64,000 bases of DNA from Streptomyces fumigatiscleroticus (GCF_014647975.1 NZ_BMQF01000002.1:186001-250000), one strand, 5' to 3'. Positions 14,981 through 26,721 are shown, numbered from the stretch's first letter. The notes: generated from the letters alone by a model not told the origin. Translations and numbers: made by a program.

Positions 14981-15021
14981 ACCGCGCACGCGGCGGGCAG
15001 CGCCTTCTTTCTGCCCGCATA

Positions 15022-15039
15022 CTGAACCGATCGGTCAAG
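15022..15039. promoter_or_regulatory. Operator upstream of the SDR gene
   Basis: CTGAACCGATCGGTCAAG is a near-perfect palindrome (TGAACCGATCGGTCA) lying 25 bases before the SDR ATG. Its reverse complement differs from 14358-14375 at only two positions, so the adjacent TetR protein is the likely ligand. Confidence 0.65.
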
Positions 15040-15063
15040 AAAATGGTCAGAGAAGGGGAGATC

Positions 15064-15837
15064 ATGACCACCACGCACCGCTTCACCGGCAGGACCGCCC
15101 TCGTCACCGGCGCCGGCTCCGGCATCGGGCGGGCCGTCGCCCTGGCGTTCGCCGCCGAGGGGGCGAACGTCGTCGTCGCCGGGCGGCGGCGGGAGCCGCT
15201 CGAGGAGACGGCGGCCCTGATCGAGGAGGCGGGCGGCAAGGCACTGGCCGTCACCGCCGACGTCACCAGCACAGCCGACCTCGAATCCCTCGTCACCGCG
15301 GCCGTGGACCGCTTCGGCTCGCTGGACGTGGCGGTGAACAACGCGGGTGTCCTGGAGGGTGCCGGACAGCCCGTCGCGGACATCGCCGAGGACGCTTGGC
15401 GCCGGATGCTCGACACCAACGTCACGGGCGTACTCCTCGCCCTTCGGGCGGAGGTACGGCAGATGCGCTCCCAGCCGCGGGGCGGGGCCATCGTCAACAT
15501 CTCCTCCAACCTGGGCGCGCACGGCCGCAGGCCCGGCGTCACCGCCTACGCCGCCACCAAGGCGGCCGTGTCGGCCCTCACCCGGGGCGCCGCCCTGGAC
15601 CACATCGCGGACGGCGTACGGATCAACTCGGTCAGCCCGGGCCCGGTCGGCGCCCCCATGTCACTCAGGCGCGGCGAGACCGAGGCCGGGCGGGCCGAGC
15701 GGATGCGGACCGAGTCACCGCTCGGCCGGGTCTCCACGCTCCAGGAGGTGGCGGCGGCGGTGCTGTACCTGGCCTCGGACGACGCGGCCTCGTCGGTCGG
15801 CACCGACCTGGTGGTGGACGGCGGCGCCACGGCCTGA
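15064..15837 (+). CDS. SDR family oxidoreductase
   Basis: A 257-residue classical short-chain dehydrogenase/reductase using NAD(P)H. Visible motifs are the cofactor glycine motif TGAGSGIGRAVA, NNAG in VAVNNAGVLEG, the catalytic Ser in NISSNLGAHG, Tyr and Lys in YAATKAAV, and the C-terminal SSVGTDLVVDGGATA. An Arg after the first strand (AGRRREPLEE) suggests NADP(H). The ATG at 15064 follows AGAAGGGGAG; the ATG at 15043 is too close to the operator and lacks a site. Probably repressed by the neighbouring TetR protein. Substrate unknown. Confidence 0.92.
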   Translation: MTTTHRFTGRTALVTGAGSGIGRAVALAFAAEGANVVVAGRRREPLEETAALIEEAGGKALAVTADVTSTADLESLVTAAVDRFGSLDVAVNNAGVLEGAGQPVADIAEDAWRRMLDTNVTGVLLALRAEVRQMRSQPRGGAIVNISSNLGAHGRRPGVTAYAATKAAVSALTRGAALDHIADGVRINSVSPGPVGAPMSLRRGETEAGRAERMRTESPLGRVSTLQEVAAAVLYLASDDAASSVGTDLVVDGGATA

Positions 15838-16009
15838 GCGCCGGACGGCCCGGCCCCCGCCCCGGCACCGAACAGCCTGCCCGCCGGACAGCCGTCATGA
15901 CGTGTCCACGACCCGTCAACCCTGCTCCCCTCCTGCTCCCCTAACGTCCTGGCCGCGCGACCCCGTCGCCGCTCGGCGGCGGGCCCGGTCATGACACCTG
16001 GGAGCGAGA

Positions 16010-17167
16010 GTGGAACGTCGTCACCTCCTGCGTTCGGCGGCCGTCCTCGGCGGCTCGGCCGTCTTCGGCGGCACCCTGTGGCGCGGCGCCGCGTACGCCG
16101 CGCCCGCCCAGCCCGGCACCGGCCCGTACGGCGCCCTCGGCTCGCCCGACGCCAACGGCATCAGACTGCCCAGCGGCTTCACCAGCCGGGTGATCGCCCG
16201 CTCCGGCCAGACGGTGCCCGGCACCTCGTACACCTGGCACAACGCGCCCGACGGCGGCGCCTGTTACGCGGACGGCACCGGCTGGATCTATGTCTCCAAC
16301 TCGGAGATCAACCCCTCGGGTGGCGCCAGCGCGGTGAAGTTCTCGTCCTCGGGCACCGTCACGGGCGCGTACCGCATCCTCTCCGGCACCCGCCAGAACT
16401 GCGCGGGCGGCAAGACCCCGTGGAACACCTGGCTGTCCTGCGAGGAGGTGGACCGCGGCTACGTCTACGAGACCGACCCGTGGGGCACGAAGACGGCGAC
16501 GCAGCGGGCGGCGATGGGCCGCTTCAAGCACGAGGCGGCCGCGGCCGACCCCGTCCGCAAGGTGGTCTACATGACCGAGGACGTCACGGACGGCTGCTTC
16601 TACCGCTTCCGGCCGACGACCTGGGGCGACCTCTCCTCCGGCACACTGGAGGTGCTGGTCGCGGGCACGGCGGCGAGCGGCCCGGTGACCTGGTCCAAGG
16701 TCCCCGACCCGACCGGCGCCACCGCCACCCGCAACCAGGTCTCCGGCGCCAAGCGCTTCAACGGCGGCGAGGGCTGCTACTACGCGGACGACACGTGCTG
16801 GTTCACCACGAAGGGCGACAACCGCGTCTGGCAGTACAACGCCGTCGCGCAGACCATCGAACTCGCCTACGACGACTCGCTGGTGACGTCCGGCACCGCT
16901 CCCCTGACCGGCGTGGACAACGTCACGGGCACCGCCTCCGGCGACCTCTTCGTCGCCGAGGACGGCGGCAACATGGAGATCTGCGTCATCACGCCGGACG
17001 ACGTCATCGCCCCGTTCCTCCGCATCGACGGCCAGTCCGCCTCCGAGATCACGGGCCCGGCCTTCTCCCCGGACGGCACCCGCCTGTACTTCTCCAGCCA
17101 GCGGGGCACGAGCGGGAGCTCGTCGGGCGGGATCACGTACGAGGTGCGGGGGCCGTTCCGGTCGTAG
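16010..17167 (+). CDS. Secreted DUF839/PhoX-like phosphatase-family protein
   Basis: A 385-residue exported protein. The N-terminus MERRHLLRSAAVLGGSAVFGG has a twin arginine and hydrophobic core, with an AYAAPAQ cleavage region, so Tat export is likely. The body is a beta-propeller of the DUF839/PhoX class (WNTWLSCEEVDRGYVYETDP, GRFKHEAAAADP, VYMTEDVTDGCFYRFRP, VAEDGGNMEICVI, GPAFSPDGTRLYFSSQRG). It is shorter than typical PhoX alkaline phosphatases, and I cannot confirm the iron/calcium site, so phosphatase activity is inference. GGGAGCGAGA precedes the GTG start. It is a lone gene. Confidence 0.82.
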   Translation: MERRHLLRSAAVLGGSAVFGGTLWRGAAYAAPAQPGTGPYGALGSPDANGIRLPSGFTSRVIARSGQTVPGTSYTWHNAPDGGACYADGTGWIYVSNSEINPSGGASAVKFSSSGTVTGAYRILSGTRQNCAGGKTPWNTWLSCEEVDRGYVYETDPWGTKTATQRAAMGRFKHEAAAADPVRKVVYMTEDVTDGCFYRFRPTTWGDLSSGTLEVLVAGTAASGPVTWSKVPDPTGATATRNQVSGAKRFNGGEGCYYADDTCWFTTKGDNRVWQYNAVAQTIELAYDDSLVTSGTAPLTGVDNVTGTASGDLFVAEDGGNMEICVITPDDVIAPFLRIDGQSASEITGPAFSPDGTRLYFSSQRGTSGSSSGGITYEVRGPFRS

Positions 17168-17705
17168 CAGCGACCGCGTAGTCGGGCAGGGCGACGCTGC
17201 TGACCTTGTCCCCCCAGCTTGAGCATGCCGTTCAGGCACAGGGGACGGGACAGCACGGTGTTGCGATACCGGATGCCGGCGGCGTTACCGGGCGCGCGGA
17301 ACGTCCCCGTCCGGTCACCGCTCGCCAGGCACTTCTGGGCGTGCTTCCGCGGCCTGCTCTCGTACCGGGTGAAGGCCGCCCGGTGGTCGCCCCCGGTTCG
17401 GGTCTGTTCACCGGCCGGCACACAGGCGGCGACCGCCGCGGTCCCCGCCCCCATGCCGCCGATGGTGGCGCCGCAGGCGGCGTCACCGACACGACCCACC
17501 CGCCCCGTGGACCAGGCGGGCACGTCCGCCCGGCTGATCGGGTCGAAGTACGGGTTCGGGGGCCTCGCGCGTGAGGCGAACAGACGGGGTACATCCCGGC
17601 CGAGGCCGGAGAACGCGCCAGCGACCAGCCGCTTCTGCTGCTCGGGGTCGTGACGGTCGTACGACGGTGTTGCCGCAGGGCCCGGACACCGGCGTTCCCT
17701 CCTTG
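17168..17705. other. Region without a confident gene; possible decayed minus-strand gene
   Basis: Overlapping frames exist on both strands but none has the usual Streptomyces coding look throughout. On the minus strand a frame from about 17650 to 17220 reads a plausible stretch (AGTAAVAACVPAGEQTRTGG, then RYRNTVLSRPLCLNGMLKLG). At a run of six C (17210-17215) a shift would continue it as DKVSSVALPDYAVAAT, which resembles a folded C-terminus. This suggests a frameshifted small exported protein, but the evidence is weak. It sits between the PhoX-like gene and the convergent nSTAND/WD40 gene. Confidence 0.3.
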
Positions 17706-20700
17706 TCAGCGACACGGCGGACGGTATGCCGTGCCGGGGAAGTACGTCAGCCACTCGTCATGGGTGAGAGGAAGTGAGGCAGATAGGCAGATCCGCCGGG
17801 CCACCCGGTCCGGGTCGGTGTCCCAGCGGTGGATGGCGCCGTCCTCACCGGCGCTCAGCACGGTGCGGCCATCAGAGGTGAAAGCGGCGAAGCGGACGGC
17901 ATCGCTGTGACCGGTGAGGTGGGCTACAGAGCTCAGATGGTGGGGGATGTCCCAGAGCCGGATGATGCGATCAGCGGCGGCAGTCGCCAGTGTGCGGCCG
18001 TTCTTCGTGAAGGCGACCGAGTAGACGGTGCCGGTGTGCTCTGCGCGAGCGGCCAGGCGGGTCGGACGGCGTGGGTGACGGAGGTCCCAGAGCCGTACGG
18101 TCCGGTCGCTTCCTGCCGTCGCCAGCGTGCGGCCTCGGGGGGCGAAGGCCAGGGCGGTACCCGGCACACGGCTCAGGGCTCGCGGATGACTGCGGTCGGT
18201 GATGTCCCAGAGGAGAACGGTGCGGTCCTGGCTGCCGGTGGCCAGCATCCGCCCATCCGGGCTGAAGGCTACGGCGGTGACGATGTTGGCATGGCCTGCG
18301 CGCGTGACCAGATGAACCGGATGGCGTGGATCGGTGACGCTCCACAGACTGACCCGCCGGTCCCAGCCCCCGATGGCGAGCAGGCGCCCGTGCGGTGCGA
18401 AAGCGACGGCGGAACCGCCGGACCCGGGGATGGCGGCGAGGTGACGGGGGTGGCGCGGGTCGGTGACATCCCACAGATGCACGCTGTTGGCAGCGTCGCC
18501 GGTGGCCAGGAGGGTCCCGCTCGGATCGAATGCCGCGGAGACGACCGCTCCCGTGTGCGCTGTGAGCGTGGCCAGCTCGAGCGGATGGCCAGGACGGGTC
18601 CAGTCCCAGAGCACCACCCTCCGGTCCGCGCTGCCCGTGGCGAGGACACCGCCGCGCGGGGCCGTAGCCGCGACGAGGAGGGGCGCGCGGTACGTCGTGA
18701 AGTCAAGCTCGGAGAGGGCCCACAGGCGGGCCGTGTAGTCGTCACTGCCGGTGGCGAGGGTGCGGCCGTCAGGGCTGAACATCACGGTGAGGACGACATC
18801 GGCGTGGCCGGTGAGAGTGGCGGCCTGAGAAGGGTGGAGCGGGTCGGTGATGTTCCAGAGCCGTACGGTGGTGTCGTCGCTGCCGCTGGCCACTGTGCGG
18901 CCGTCGGGGCTGACGGCGACGGAGTACACCGCCCCGGTGTGGCCTTCGAGGGAGGCGAGCGCGGAGGGGTGGTGAGGGTCGGAGACGTCGTACAGCTGGA
19001 GGGCTCCGCCGCTGCCGCCGGTGACGAATGTGTGGTTGTCCGGGCCGAAGGCGACGGCGAAGACACCCGTGTCCTGGCTGATGAGGGTGGACATGCCACC
19101 CGGGTGACGGGGAAGGACGGCGAGGCGTCCGGGGCGACGGGGGCGGGTGGCGTCCCACAGGCCCGCTGTGCCGTCCTCGCTGCCGGTGGCCACCGCGCGG
19201 CCGTCCCGGCTGAACGCCACCGACCTGACAGAGGCCCGGTGACCCTTCAAGGTGGCCAGGGCGGCAGGGCGCCGCGGGTCGGCCACGTCCCACAGGCGGG
19301 CCGTGTGGTCGTCGCTGCCGGTGGCCAGGGTGTGCCCCACGGGACTGAAGGCCACCGACCTGACAGGGGCACGGTGGCCGGTCAGTGTGGCCAGCCCACT
19401 GGGATGGCGCGGGTCGGTGACGTCCCACAGCTTCACGGTCTTGTCCCAGCTGGCGGTGGCCAGGACATGCCCGTCCGGGCTGAAGGCAGCCGAGTCGACA
19501 GCGCCATGGCCGGGGTTGCCGATGTGCCGGGTACGAAAGGTGACGAGTGCGACCGGACGGTGGGAACGGTGGGTGATGCTCCACAGCCGTGCGGTGCCGT
19601 CCCGGCTGATCATTACGAATGTGTGCCCGTCGGGGGCGTAGGCCGCGACGTACACGGATTCGGCCGCGGTCAGCCGCACTGCGTAAGGAGTGGCGAAGGT
19701 GGACAGAAGGCTGCTTCGGGCCTCCTCGGTCGGGCTGAGCCGGTAGGCGGCCAGGCCGAGTTGTGCGGCCAGGGCCGGGTTGAGGGAGCGCAGCGCTCCG
19801 GCTTCGGCCGCGGCCCTCTGGGAAAGGGCCACGTTGCGCTGATGAGTCGCGGTCCGCTCCGCCCGGAAAGAAACGATGGCGGCCGAGGAGGCGAAGAGAA
19901 CCAGAACGGCCAGGACGGTGATCATGGTGTGCCGGAGCCATGCCGCGCGGCGTTCGTGGCGTAGGGACGCGGCGAGGAAGGCGGAGGCAGCGGGGCCGAT
20001 ATGCACTCCGGGTGCGTCGGCCCAGGTCCGTGCGGTTCCCAGGCGCCTGCCCCGGTAGAGCATGCCCGGATCGCGGTTCCCGCGGTACCAGTCGGTGGCT
20101 GCTTCCTCTAGCTCCTGGCGTAGGCGCTGGCCGGCCCGGTCTTCCTCGATCCACCGGTGCAGGCGCGGCCAGGCGTGCAGCAGAGCCTCGTGAGTGATCT
20201 CGACGCTGTCGTTCTGCCGGGTCAGCAGACGGCCTCGGGTGAAGGTGTCGATGACCGCGGCGGTTGTGGCGGCGGTTCCGCCGTGGCCGAGCAGGTCGGT
20301 GTACGGCAGTCGTCGGCGGGTGTCGTCCACGGAGTCGCCGATTCTCACCAGGTGCAGGAAAAGGGCTTGTGCCGTCTGTCGGCCTGAGGGCTCCAGGCCG
20401 GTGAAGAGGCGTTCGGCGCTCTTGGCGATGGCGCCGGCGAGACCGCCGGTGGCCTGGTAGCCGTCCAGGGTGAGGGTGTGGCCGTGTCTGTTCAGCCAGG
20501 TGGCCCGTAAGGCGTGCGCCAGCAGGGGCAGCCGCCCGGCCTCGTACCGCGTCGTACCGCTCGTGTCCGTGGCGTCGTCGGCCGTGCCGAGGCGGCCGGG
20601 TGACCCGAGATCGCGCAGCAGCACTTCGACCAGACCTGGTTCGATCTCCAGTCCCGTTTCCCGCGCGGGAAACAGGATCGCGTCCCGCAGTTCGGTCTCC

Positions 20701-21539
20701 GTCATGGAACCGACCAGGATCTGACCGTCCCGCAGAGCAGTCCGCAGCTGAGGGAAGTCGGCACAGGGCGTATAGAAGTCCGACCGCAGCCCGCAGACCA
20801 CCAGGCCGACCGGGTCCTCGCCGCCGGGGCGCGCTTCGGTCAGCGCCCAGAGCATTTCGAGGAAACCGCGCCGTTGCCGCTCGCTGCGGCACAGAGTGAA
20901 CAGTTCCTCGAGCTGGTCGACGACCATCACCAGCCGCCTGTGCTGCGCCTGGTCGCTGCCGTCCCTCCTCCGCAGACTGTCCCGCAGCACCGTGGCGCAC
21001 GCGGCCGGCCCGTCCGTCAGCACCTCGGCCATGTCCTGTGCACCGCGACCAGTGGCCACGGCCAGCTGCGTGGCCACGGTGGTCAGGGGCTCGGCCGTGG
21101 GGGTGAACAGCAGACACGGCCACTGCGCCGCTCCCGGCACGGGCAGGGCGCCATCGGCGAGCGCGGGCAGCAGACCAGCAGCGAGCAGTGACGACTTGCC
21201 CGATCCCGAGGGACCGACCACCATCAACGGACCGCCGCCGTGCAGCCGCTCGTCCAGACGGAGCCGAAGCTCCGCGGTCAGCCGGTCCCGGCCGAAGAAC
21301 CAGCGCGCATGTTCCGTGTCGAAGGCTGCCAGACCCGGATACGGGCACTGCTCCGTCGGCATGCCGGTGAGGGCGCGACGCGTCCTGCGCACGCCGTCCT
21401 CGTAGTGCAGGTGCAGATCCCGCTGCGCGAGATACAGGTCCTGGAGGGCCTGGTAGATCCGGGCCTGGTCCGTTGCCTGGGCCTGGAGGCGGAGCTGCTC
21501 CTGGTTCCGCTCCGGGGGGCGGTCGTCGGCAGGTTTCAT
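17706..21539 (-). CDS. nSTAND ATPase with 14 WD40 repeats
   Basis: A 1277-residue signalling ATPase. A short charged N-terminus (1-70) is followed by CPYPGLAAFDTEHARWFFGRD, the nSTAND1 entry motif, Walker A GPSGSGKSS (about 109-117) and Walker B LVMVVDQLEELF. A helical winged-helix region follows, then a membrane-like helix (MITVLAVLVLFASSAAIVSF, about 540-560) and a helical stretch ending in RSLNPALAAQLGLAAYRL. I count 14 WD40 repeats, each ending LWDV or similar: two seven-bladed propellers. The end (YFPGTAYRPPC) is a conserved cap. No enzymatic effector domain is fused. It overlaps the upstream small-protein gene by four bases. Confidence 0.9.
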   Translation of the reverse strand: MKPADDRPPERNQEQLRLQAQATDQARIYQALQDLYLAQRDLHLHYEDGVRRTRRALTGMPTEQCPYPGLAAFDTEHARWFFGRDRLTAELRLRLDERLHGGGPLMVVGPSGSGKSSLLAAGLLPALADGALPVPGAAQWPCLLFTPTAEPLTTVATQLAVATGRGAQDMAEVLTDGPAACATVLRDSLRRRDGSDQAQHRRLVMVVDQLEELFTLCRSERQRRGFLEMLWALTEARPGGEDPVGLVVCGLRSDFYTPCADFPQLRTALRDGQILVGSMTETELRDAILFPARETGLEIEPGLVEVLLRDLGSPGRLGTADDATDTSGTTRYEAGRLPLLAHALRATWLNRHGHTLTLDGYQATGGLAGAIAKSAERLFTGLEPSGRQTAQALFLHLVRIGDSVDDTRRRLPYTDLLGHGGTAATTAAVIDTFTRGRLLTRQNDSVEITHEALLHAWPRLHRWIEEDRAGQRLRQELEEAATDWYRGNRDPGMLYRGRRLGTARTWADAPGVHIGPAASAFLAASLRHERRAAWLRHTMITVLAVLVLFASSAAIVSFRAERTATHQRNVALSQRAAAEAGALRSLNPALAAQLGLAAYRLSPTEEARSSLLSTFATPYAVRLTAAESVYVAAYAPDGHTFVMISRDGTARLWSITHRSHRPVALVTFRTRHIGNPGHGAVDSAAFSPDGHVLATASWDKTVKLWDVTDPRHPSGLATLTGHRAPVRSVAFSPVGHTLATGSDDHTARLWDVADPRRPAALATLKGHRASVRSVAFSRDGRAVATGSEDGTAGLWDATRPRRPGRLAVLPRHPGGMSTLISQDTGVFAVAFGPDNHTFVTGGSGGALQLYDVSDPHHPSALASLEGHTGAVYSVAVSPDGRTVASGSDDTTVRLWNITDPLHPSQAATLTGHADVVLTVMFSPDGRTLATGSDDYTARLWALSELDFTTYRAPLLVAATAPRGGVLATGSADRRVVLWDWTRPGHPLELATLTAHTGAVVSAAFDPSGTLLATGDAANSVHLWDVTDPRHPRHLAAIPGSGGSAVAFAPHGRLLAIGGWDRRVSLWSVTDPRHPVHLVTRAGHANIVTAVAFSPDGRMLATGSQDRTVLLWDITDRSHPRALSRVPGTALAFAPRGRTLATAGSDRTVRLWDLRHPRRPTRLAARAEHTGTVYSVAFTKNGRTLATAAADRIIRLWDIPHHLSSVAHLTGHSDAVRFAAFTSDGRTVLSAGEDGAIHRWDTDPDRVARRICLSASLPLTHDEWLTYFPGTAYRPPCR

Positions 21540-21949
21540 CGCTCGGTGATGTGCTGGTCACGGCCCGCCTGGTACACCCGTCCGTGTCCGGAGGCCGTCG
21601 CCTTCATGATCTGTCCGATGCGGGCCTGCTCGTCGGCGGTCAGAGCCGGGGTGAGGTAGGCGTCCTGCAACTGCCGCAGGTCGTCCGCCACCGACGGATG
21701 CTCCCGCAGCAGCGAACGTATCCGGGCCCGCCAGTGCGCCACCACGGCCTGCTCGGCGTCCGCTTCCCCGGCCCGGCGGGCCGCCAGCACCCGGGTACGG
21801 GATTCCGCGAGTTCGGCGTCGACGGCCGCGGCCTCCTGTGGACGCACCCGACGCCACAGCACTACAAGCGCAGATCTGGCCTGCTGCCAGGCATCGGTGG
21901 TGATCGCCCCCACCAGGGCGGTTGCGGCCGCCAGCGCAATCGCATCCAT
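21536..21949 (-). CDS. Small membrane protein with YQAGRDQHI tail, partner of nSTAND ATPase
   Basis: A 137-residue protein from the ATG at 21949 (AGGTGG upstream). It has a hydrophobic N-terminal helix (IALAAATALVGAIT), a long charged helical region (RVRPQEAAAVDAELAESR, then WRARIRSLLREHPSVADDLRQLQ) and a C-terminal tail GHGRVYQAGRDQHITE. The YQAGRDxHI tail recurs in Streptomyces proteins encoded next to NACHT or STAND ATPases. The gene overlaps the ATPase gene by ATGA, so the two are made together. The function is unknown; an adaptor or sensing subunit is inferred. Confidence 0.72.
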   Translation of the reverse strand: MDAIALAAATALVGAITTDAWQQARSALVVLWRRVRPQEAAAVDAELAESRTRVLAARRAGEADAEQAVVAHWRARIRSLLREHPSVADDLRQLQDAYLTPALTADEQARIGQIMKATASGHGRVYQAGRDQHITER

Positions 21950-22334
21950 CACAAGCCACCTGACGTACTGACTCCGCCAACCACGGTAGCGCCGCTCGCC
22001 GGAGAAAGCAGTCCCCTCTCGCCCCGCCGGTTCAAGGCCCTGCGCGTACGCCCGTGCGCATACCGGAAGGCCGGCGAGCCGTTCCCTGATCAGGCCGGCG
22101 ATCGCAGTTCCTGCCCGCCCGGTTCGCTGTGGGACGTCGAGCCGCTGGATACCGGTCCACGGCGACCGCAGGGTCAGGACCGTACCCGACGCAGGCGAGA
22201 GGGCGGCACCCCCCGCACGGGGTACCGCCCTCTCTCGGTGCGCCGGAGCCGCCGCCCCGTCGGTGAGGGTCGGGGTGAGGGACGGCGGTTCCGGCGTCCG
22301 GCGGGCCCGCGCGGGGCCCGGCACGGCCGAGCGC
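21950..22334. other. Intergenic region with ppdK terminator and nSTAND operon promoter
   Basis: These 385 bases lie between two minus-strand units. The right part (22197-22234) is a strong hairpin that ends ppdK transcription. The left 247 bases should hold the promoter of the small-protein/nSTAND operon; I see no clear -35/-10 pair and no coding frame with convincing composition. Confidence 0.5.
22197..22234 (-). terminator. Terminator of ppdK
   Basis: Arms 22197-22212 and 22219-22234 (16 bases each, starting GAGAGGGCGG) enclose a 6-base loop. The single mismatch becomes a G-U pair in the ppdK-direction RNA. Confidence 0.8.
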
Positions 22335-25082
<2,748 letters not shown>

Positions 25083-25284
25083 GGGTCTCGACTCCTCGAG
25101 GACGCGGTGGCTGCCCTGACGGCGAGGAACATACCCAGATCAAAGGCGCCTGGGTACGTCCACTTGCGCGTCATGCGCCCGTAACCACTCGTCCGCCAGT
25201 GGATCGAAAGTCAAGGCTTGGCAAGTAATCGTCGCGCCTTGTTTTCAATTCTTGAACGCAATAACTCTCAACGGCTCACACTTT

Positions 25285-25398
25285 CGCTCATCTGAGCGTC
25301 TTTCCCGTCGTCTGATTTCGCTCGATGAACGATCAAAGGGTGGCACGCAGTGCCACCCTTTGGAGAAGTACAACCACCCAAGATCCGCTCATCTGAGC
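25285..25398. repeat. Two copies of a palindromic 13-mer, operator candidate
   Basis: CGCTCATCTGAGC occurs at 25285-25297 and 25386-25398. Each contains GCTCA-TC-TGAGC, an inverted repeat. They lie about 200 and 300 bases upstream of the ppdK start, on either side of the ROK terminator hairpin. The bound protein is unknown. Confidence 0.5.
25335..25361 (-). terminator. Terminator of the ROK regulator gene
   Basis: AAAGGGTGGCAC (25335-25346) and GTGCCACCCTTT (25350-25361) form a perfect 12-bp stem with a 3-base loop, 104 bases past the ROK stop codon. Confidence 0.8.
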
Positions 25399-25464
25399 AC
25401 AAGACTTATCAGGGGTGGCGAGAATCACGCTGTCGAGGGCGCCCGGATATCACCATGCGGACCG

Positions 25465-26700
25465 TCACACACCCAGCGCCAGCAGCCGTTCCTCGACCCG
25501 CTCAGGGGCGTACAGGTGCTCCACGACCAGCGCCCCGGCCCCGACCAGCCCGGCCCGCTCGCCGAGCCGCGAGGTCACCACGTCCAGATGGGCGGTGGAG
25601 CGCGGCAGCGCCCGCTGGTAGAGCAGTTCCCGCACGCCGGTGAGGAAGGGCGTTCCCGCCAGATCCCCCGCGATCATCAGCACCCCGGGGTTGAGCAGTG
25701 TCACCACGGTCGCCAGCACATCGCCGACCCGCCGCCCGGCCTCGCGGGCGAGCGCCGCCGCCTCCGGATGCCCGGCCGCCAGCAGATCCCGCACGTCCGA
25801 GCCGGAGGCCGCCCGCACCCCGGTCGCGGCCAGCCGCCGGGCCACGGCGCCACCGCTGGCGACGGCGGCCAGACAGCCGTAGGAACCGCACCGGCACAGC
25901 GCCTGGGCGCCCTCCGGCACCCGTATGTGGCCGATGTCCCCCGCGCCTCCGTCGATCCCCCGGTAGATGGAGCCGTCCACCACGACCCCGGCGCCGATTC
26001 CGGTCGACACCTTGACCAGCACGAACGCCGAGCAGTCCGGATAGCCGGTGCGCTGTTCGGCGTAGGCCATGAGGTTGGCGTCGTTGTCCACCAGGACGGG
26101 CGGCGTGCGCGCGCCGGTGAGATCGGTGAAGGATCTGGCGAGCCGGCCTCTGAGGTCGTGGCCGTCCCAGCCCGGCATGATCGGCGGCTGCACGACCCGG
26201 CCGGTGTCGCTGTCGACGGGGCCGGGCACCGCCAGCCCGATGCCGCAGACCTCCTGCGGCCGGTGTCCCGCCTTCTCCAGCAAGGCGGCGAACCAGTGGC
26301 CCAGTTCGCCGAGCACGGTGTCCGGGCCGTCCTCGATGACCAGGGTGCCGGTGTGCTCGGCCAGGATCTCGCCGGTCAGGGTGAGCACGGCGGCGCGGGC
26401 GTGCCGGGTGTCCAGGTCGGCGGCGAGGACGACGGCGTGCTCGTCGTCGAACTCCAGGGTGATCGAGGGGCGTCCGCCCAGCGGGGACTCCACGGGGCCG
26501 CCGGCTCCCTCGCGCAGCCAGCCGGCGCGGAAGAGCCGGTCGAGGCGCTGGCCGACGGTGGCCCGGGACAGGCCGGTGACCCGCTGGAGCGCGCCGCGTG
26601 TGGTGGCGCGGCCGCTGCGCACCAGTTCGAGCAGATCTCCGGCGCTCGCCTGGCCCCCTGCCCTGATGGCCTTGCCCGTCCTGCTGGGCCGTCCGGTCAT
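25465..26700 (-). CDS. ROK family transcriptional regulator
   Basis: A 411-residue NagC/XylR-type repressor. The N-terminal winged helix (LLELVRSGRATTRGALQRVTGLSRATVGQRLDRL) binds DNA. The ROK sugar-kinase-like domain follows: LAADLDTRHARAAVL (phosphate loop region), GIGLAVPGPVD, VLVDNDANLMAYAE (catalytic-type Asp), and GDIGHIRV with the zinc motif CRCGSYGC. The glutamate that usually follows this motif is replaced by alanine (CLAAVAS). ATG 26700 is chosen over GTG 26706 because AAGGGGG lies correctly for the ATG. It is divergent from two glycoside hydrolase genes and probably controls them in response to a sugar. Confidence 0.93.
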   Translation of the reverse strand: MTGRPSRTGKAIRAGGQASAGDLLELVRSGRATTRGALQRVTGLSRATVGQRLDRLFRAGWLREGAGGPVESPLGGRPSITLEFDDEHAVVLAADLDTRHARAAVLTLTGEILAEHTGTLVIEDGPDTVLGELGHWFAALLEKAGHRPQEVCGIGLAVPGPVDSDTGRVVQPPIMPGWDGHDLRGRLARSFTDLTGARTPPVLVDNDANLMAYAEQRTGYPDCSAFVLVKVSTGIGAGVVVDGSIYRGIDGGAGDIGHIRVPEGAQALCRCGSYGCLAAVASGGAVARRLAATGVRAASGSDVRDLLAAGHPEAAALAREAGRRVGDVLATVVTLLNPGVLMIAGDLAGTPFLTGVRELLYQRALPRSTAHLDVVTSRLGERAGLVGAGALVVEHLYAPERVEERLLALGV

Positions 26701-26721
26701 GCGCACCCCCTTGTGTTTCTC

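Larger units (their letters stand above)
25083..25464. other. Intergenic region with repeated palindrome and terminator
   Basis: This 382-base gap has lower GC than the rest of the window. It contains the ppdK promoter region, two copies of CGCTCATCTGAGC (25285-25297 and 25386-25398), and a perfect hairpin at 25335-25361. No credible open reading frame is present. Confidence 0.6.

Noticed and set aside
17219..17653. A 144-residue plus-strand frame in the 17.2-17.7 kb gap
   Set aside because: It has no ribosome site, is rich in Arg/Pro, and shows no domain; it is more likely a shadow of the decayed minus-strand frame.
21950..22324. N-terminal extension of the YQAGRDQHI protein up to 22324
   Set aside because: The extension reads through the ppdK terminator and has no ribosome site; ATG 21949 begins directly at the hydrophobic helix.
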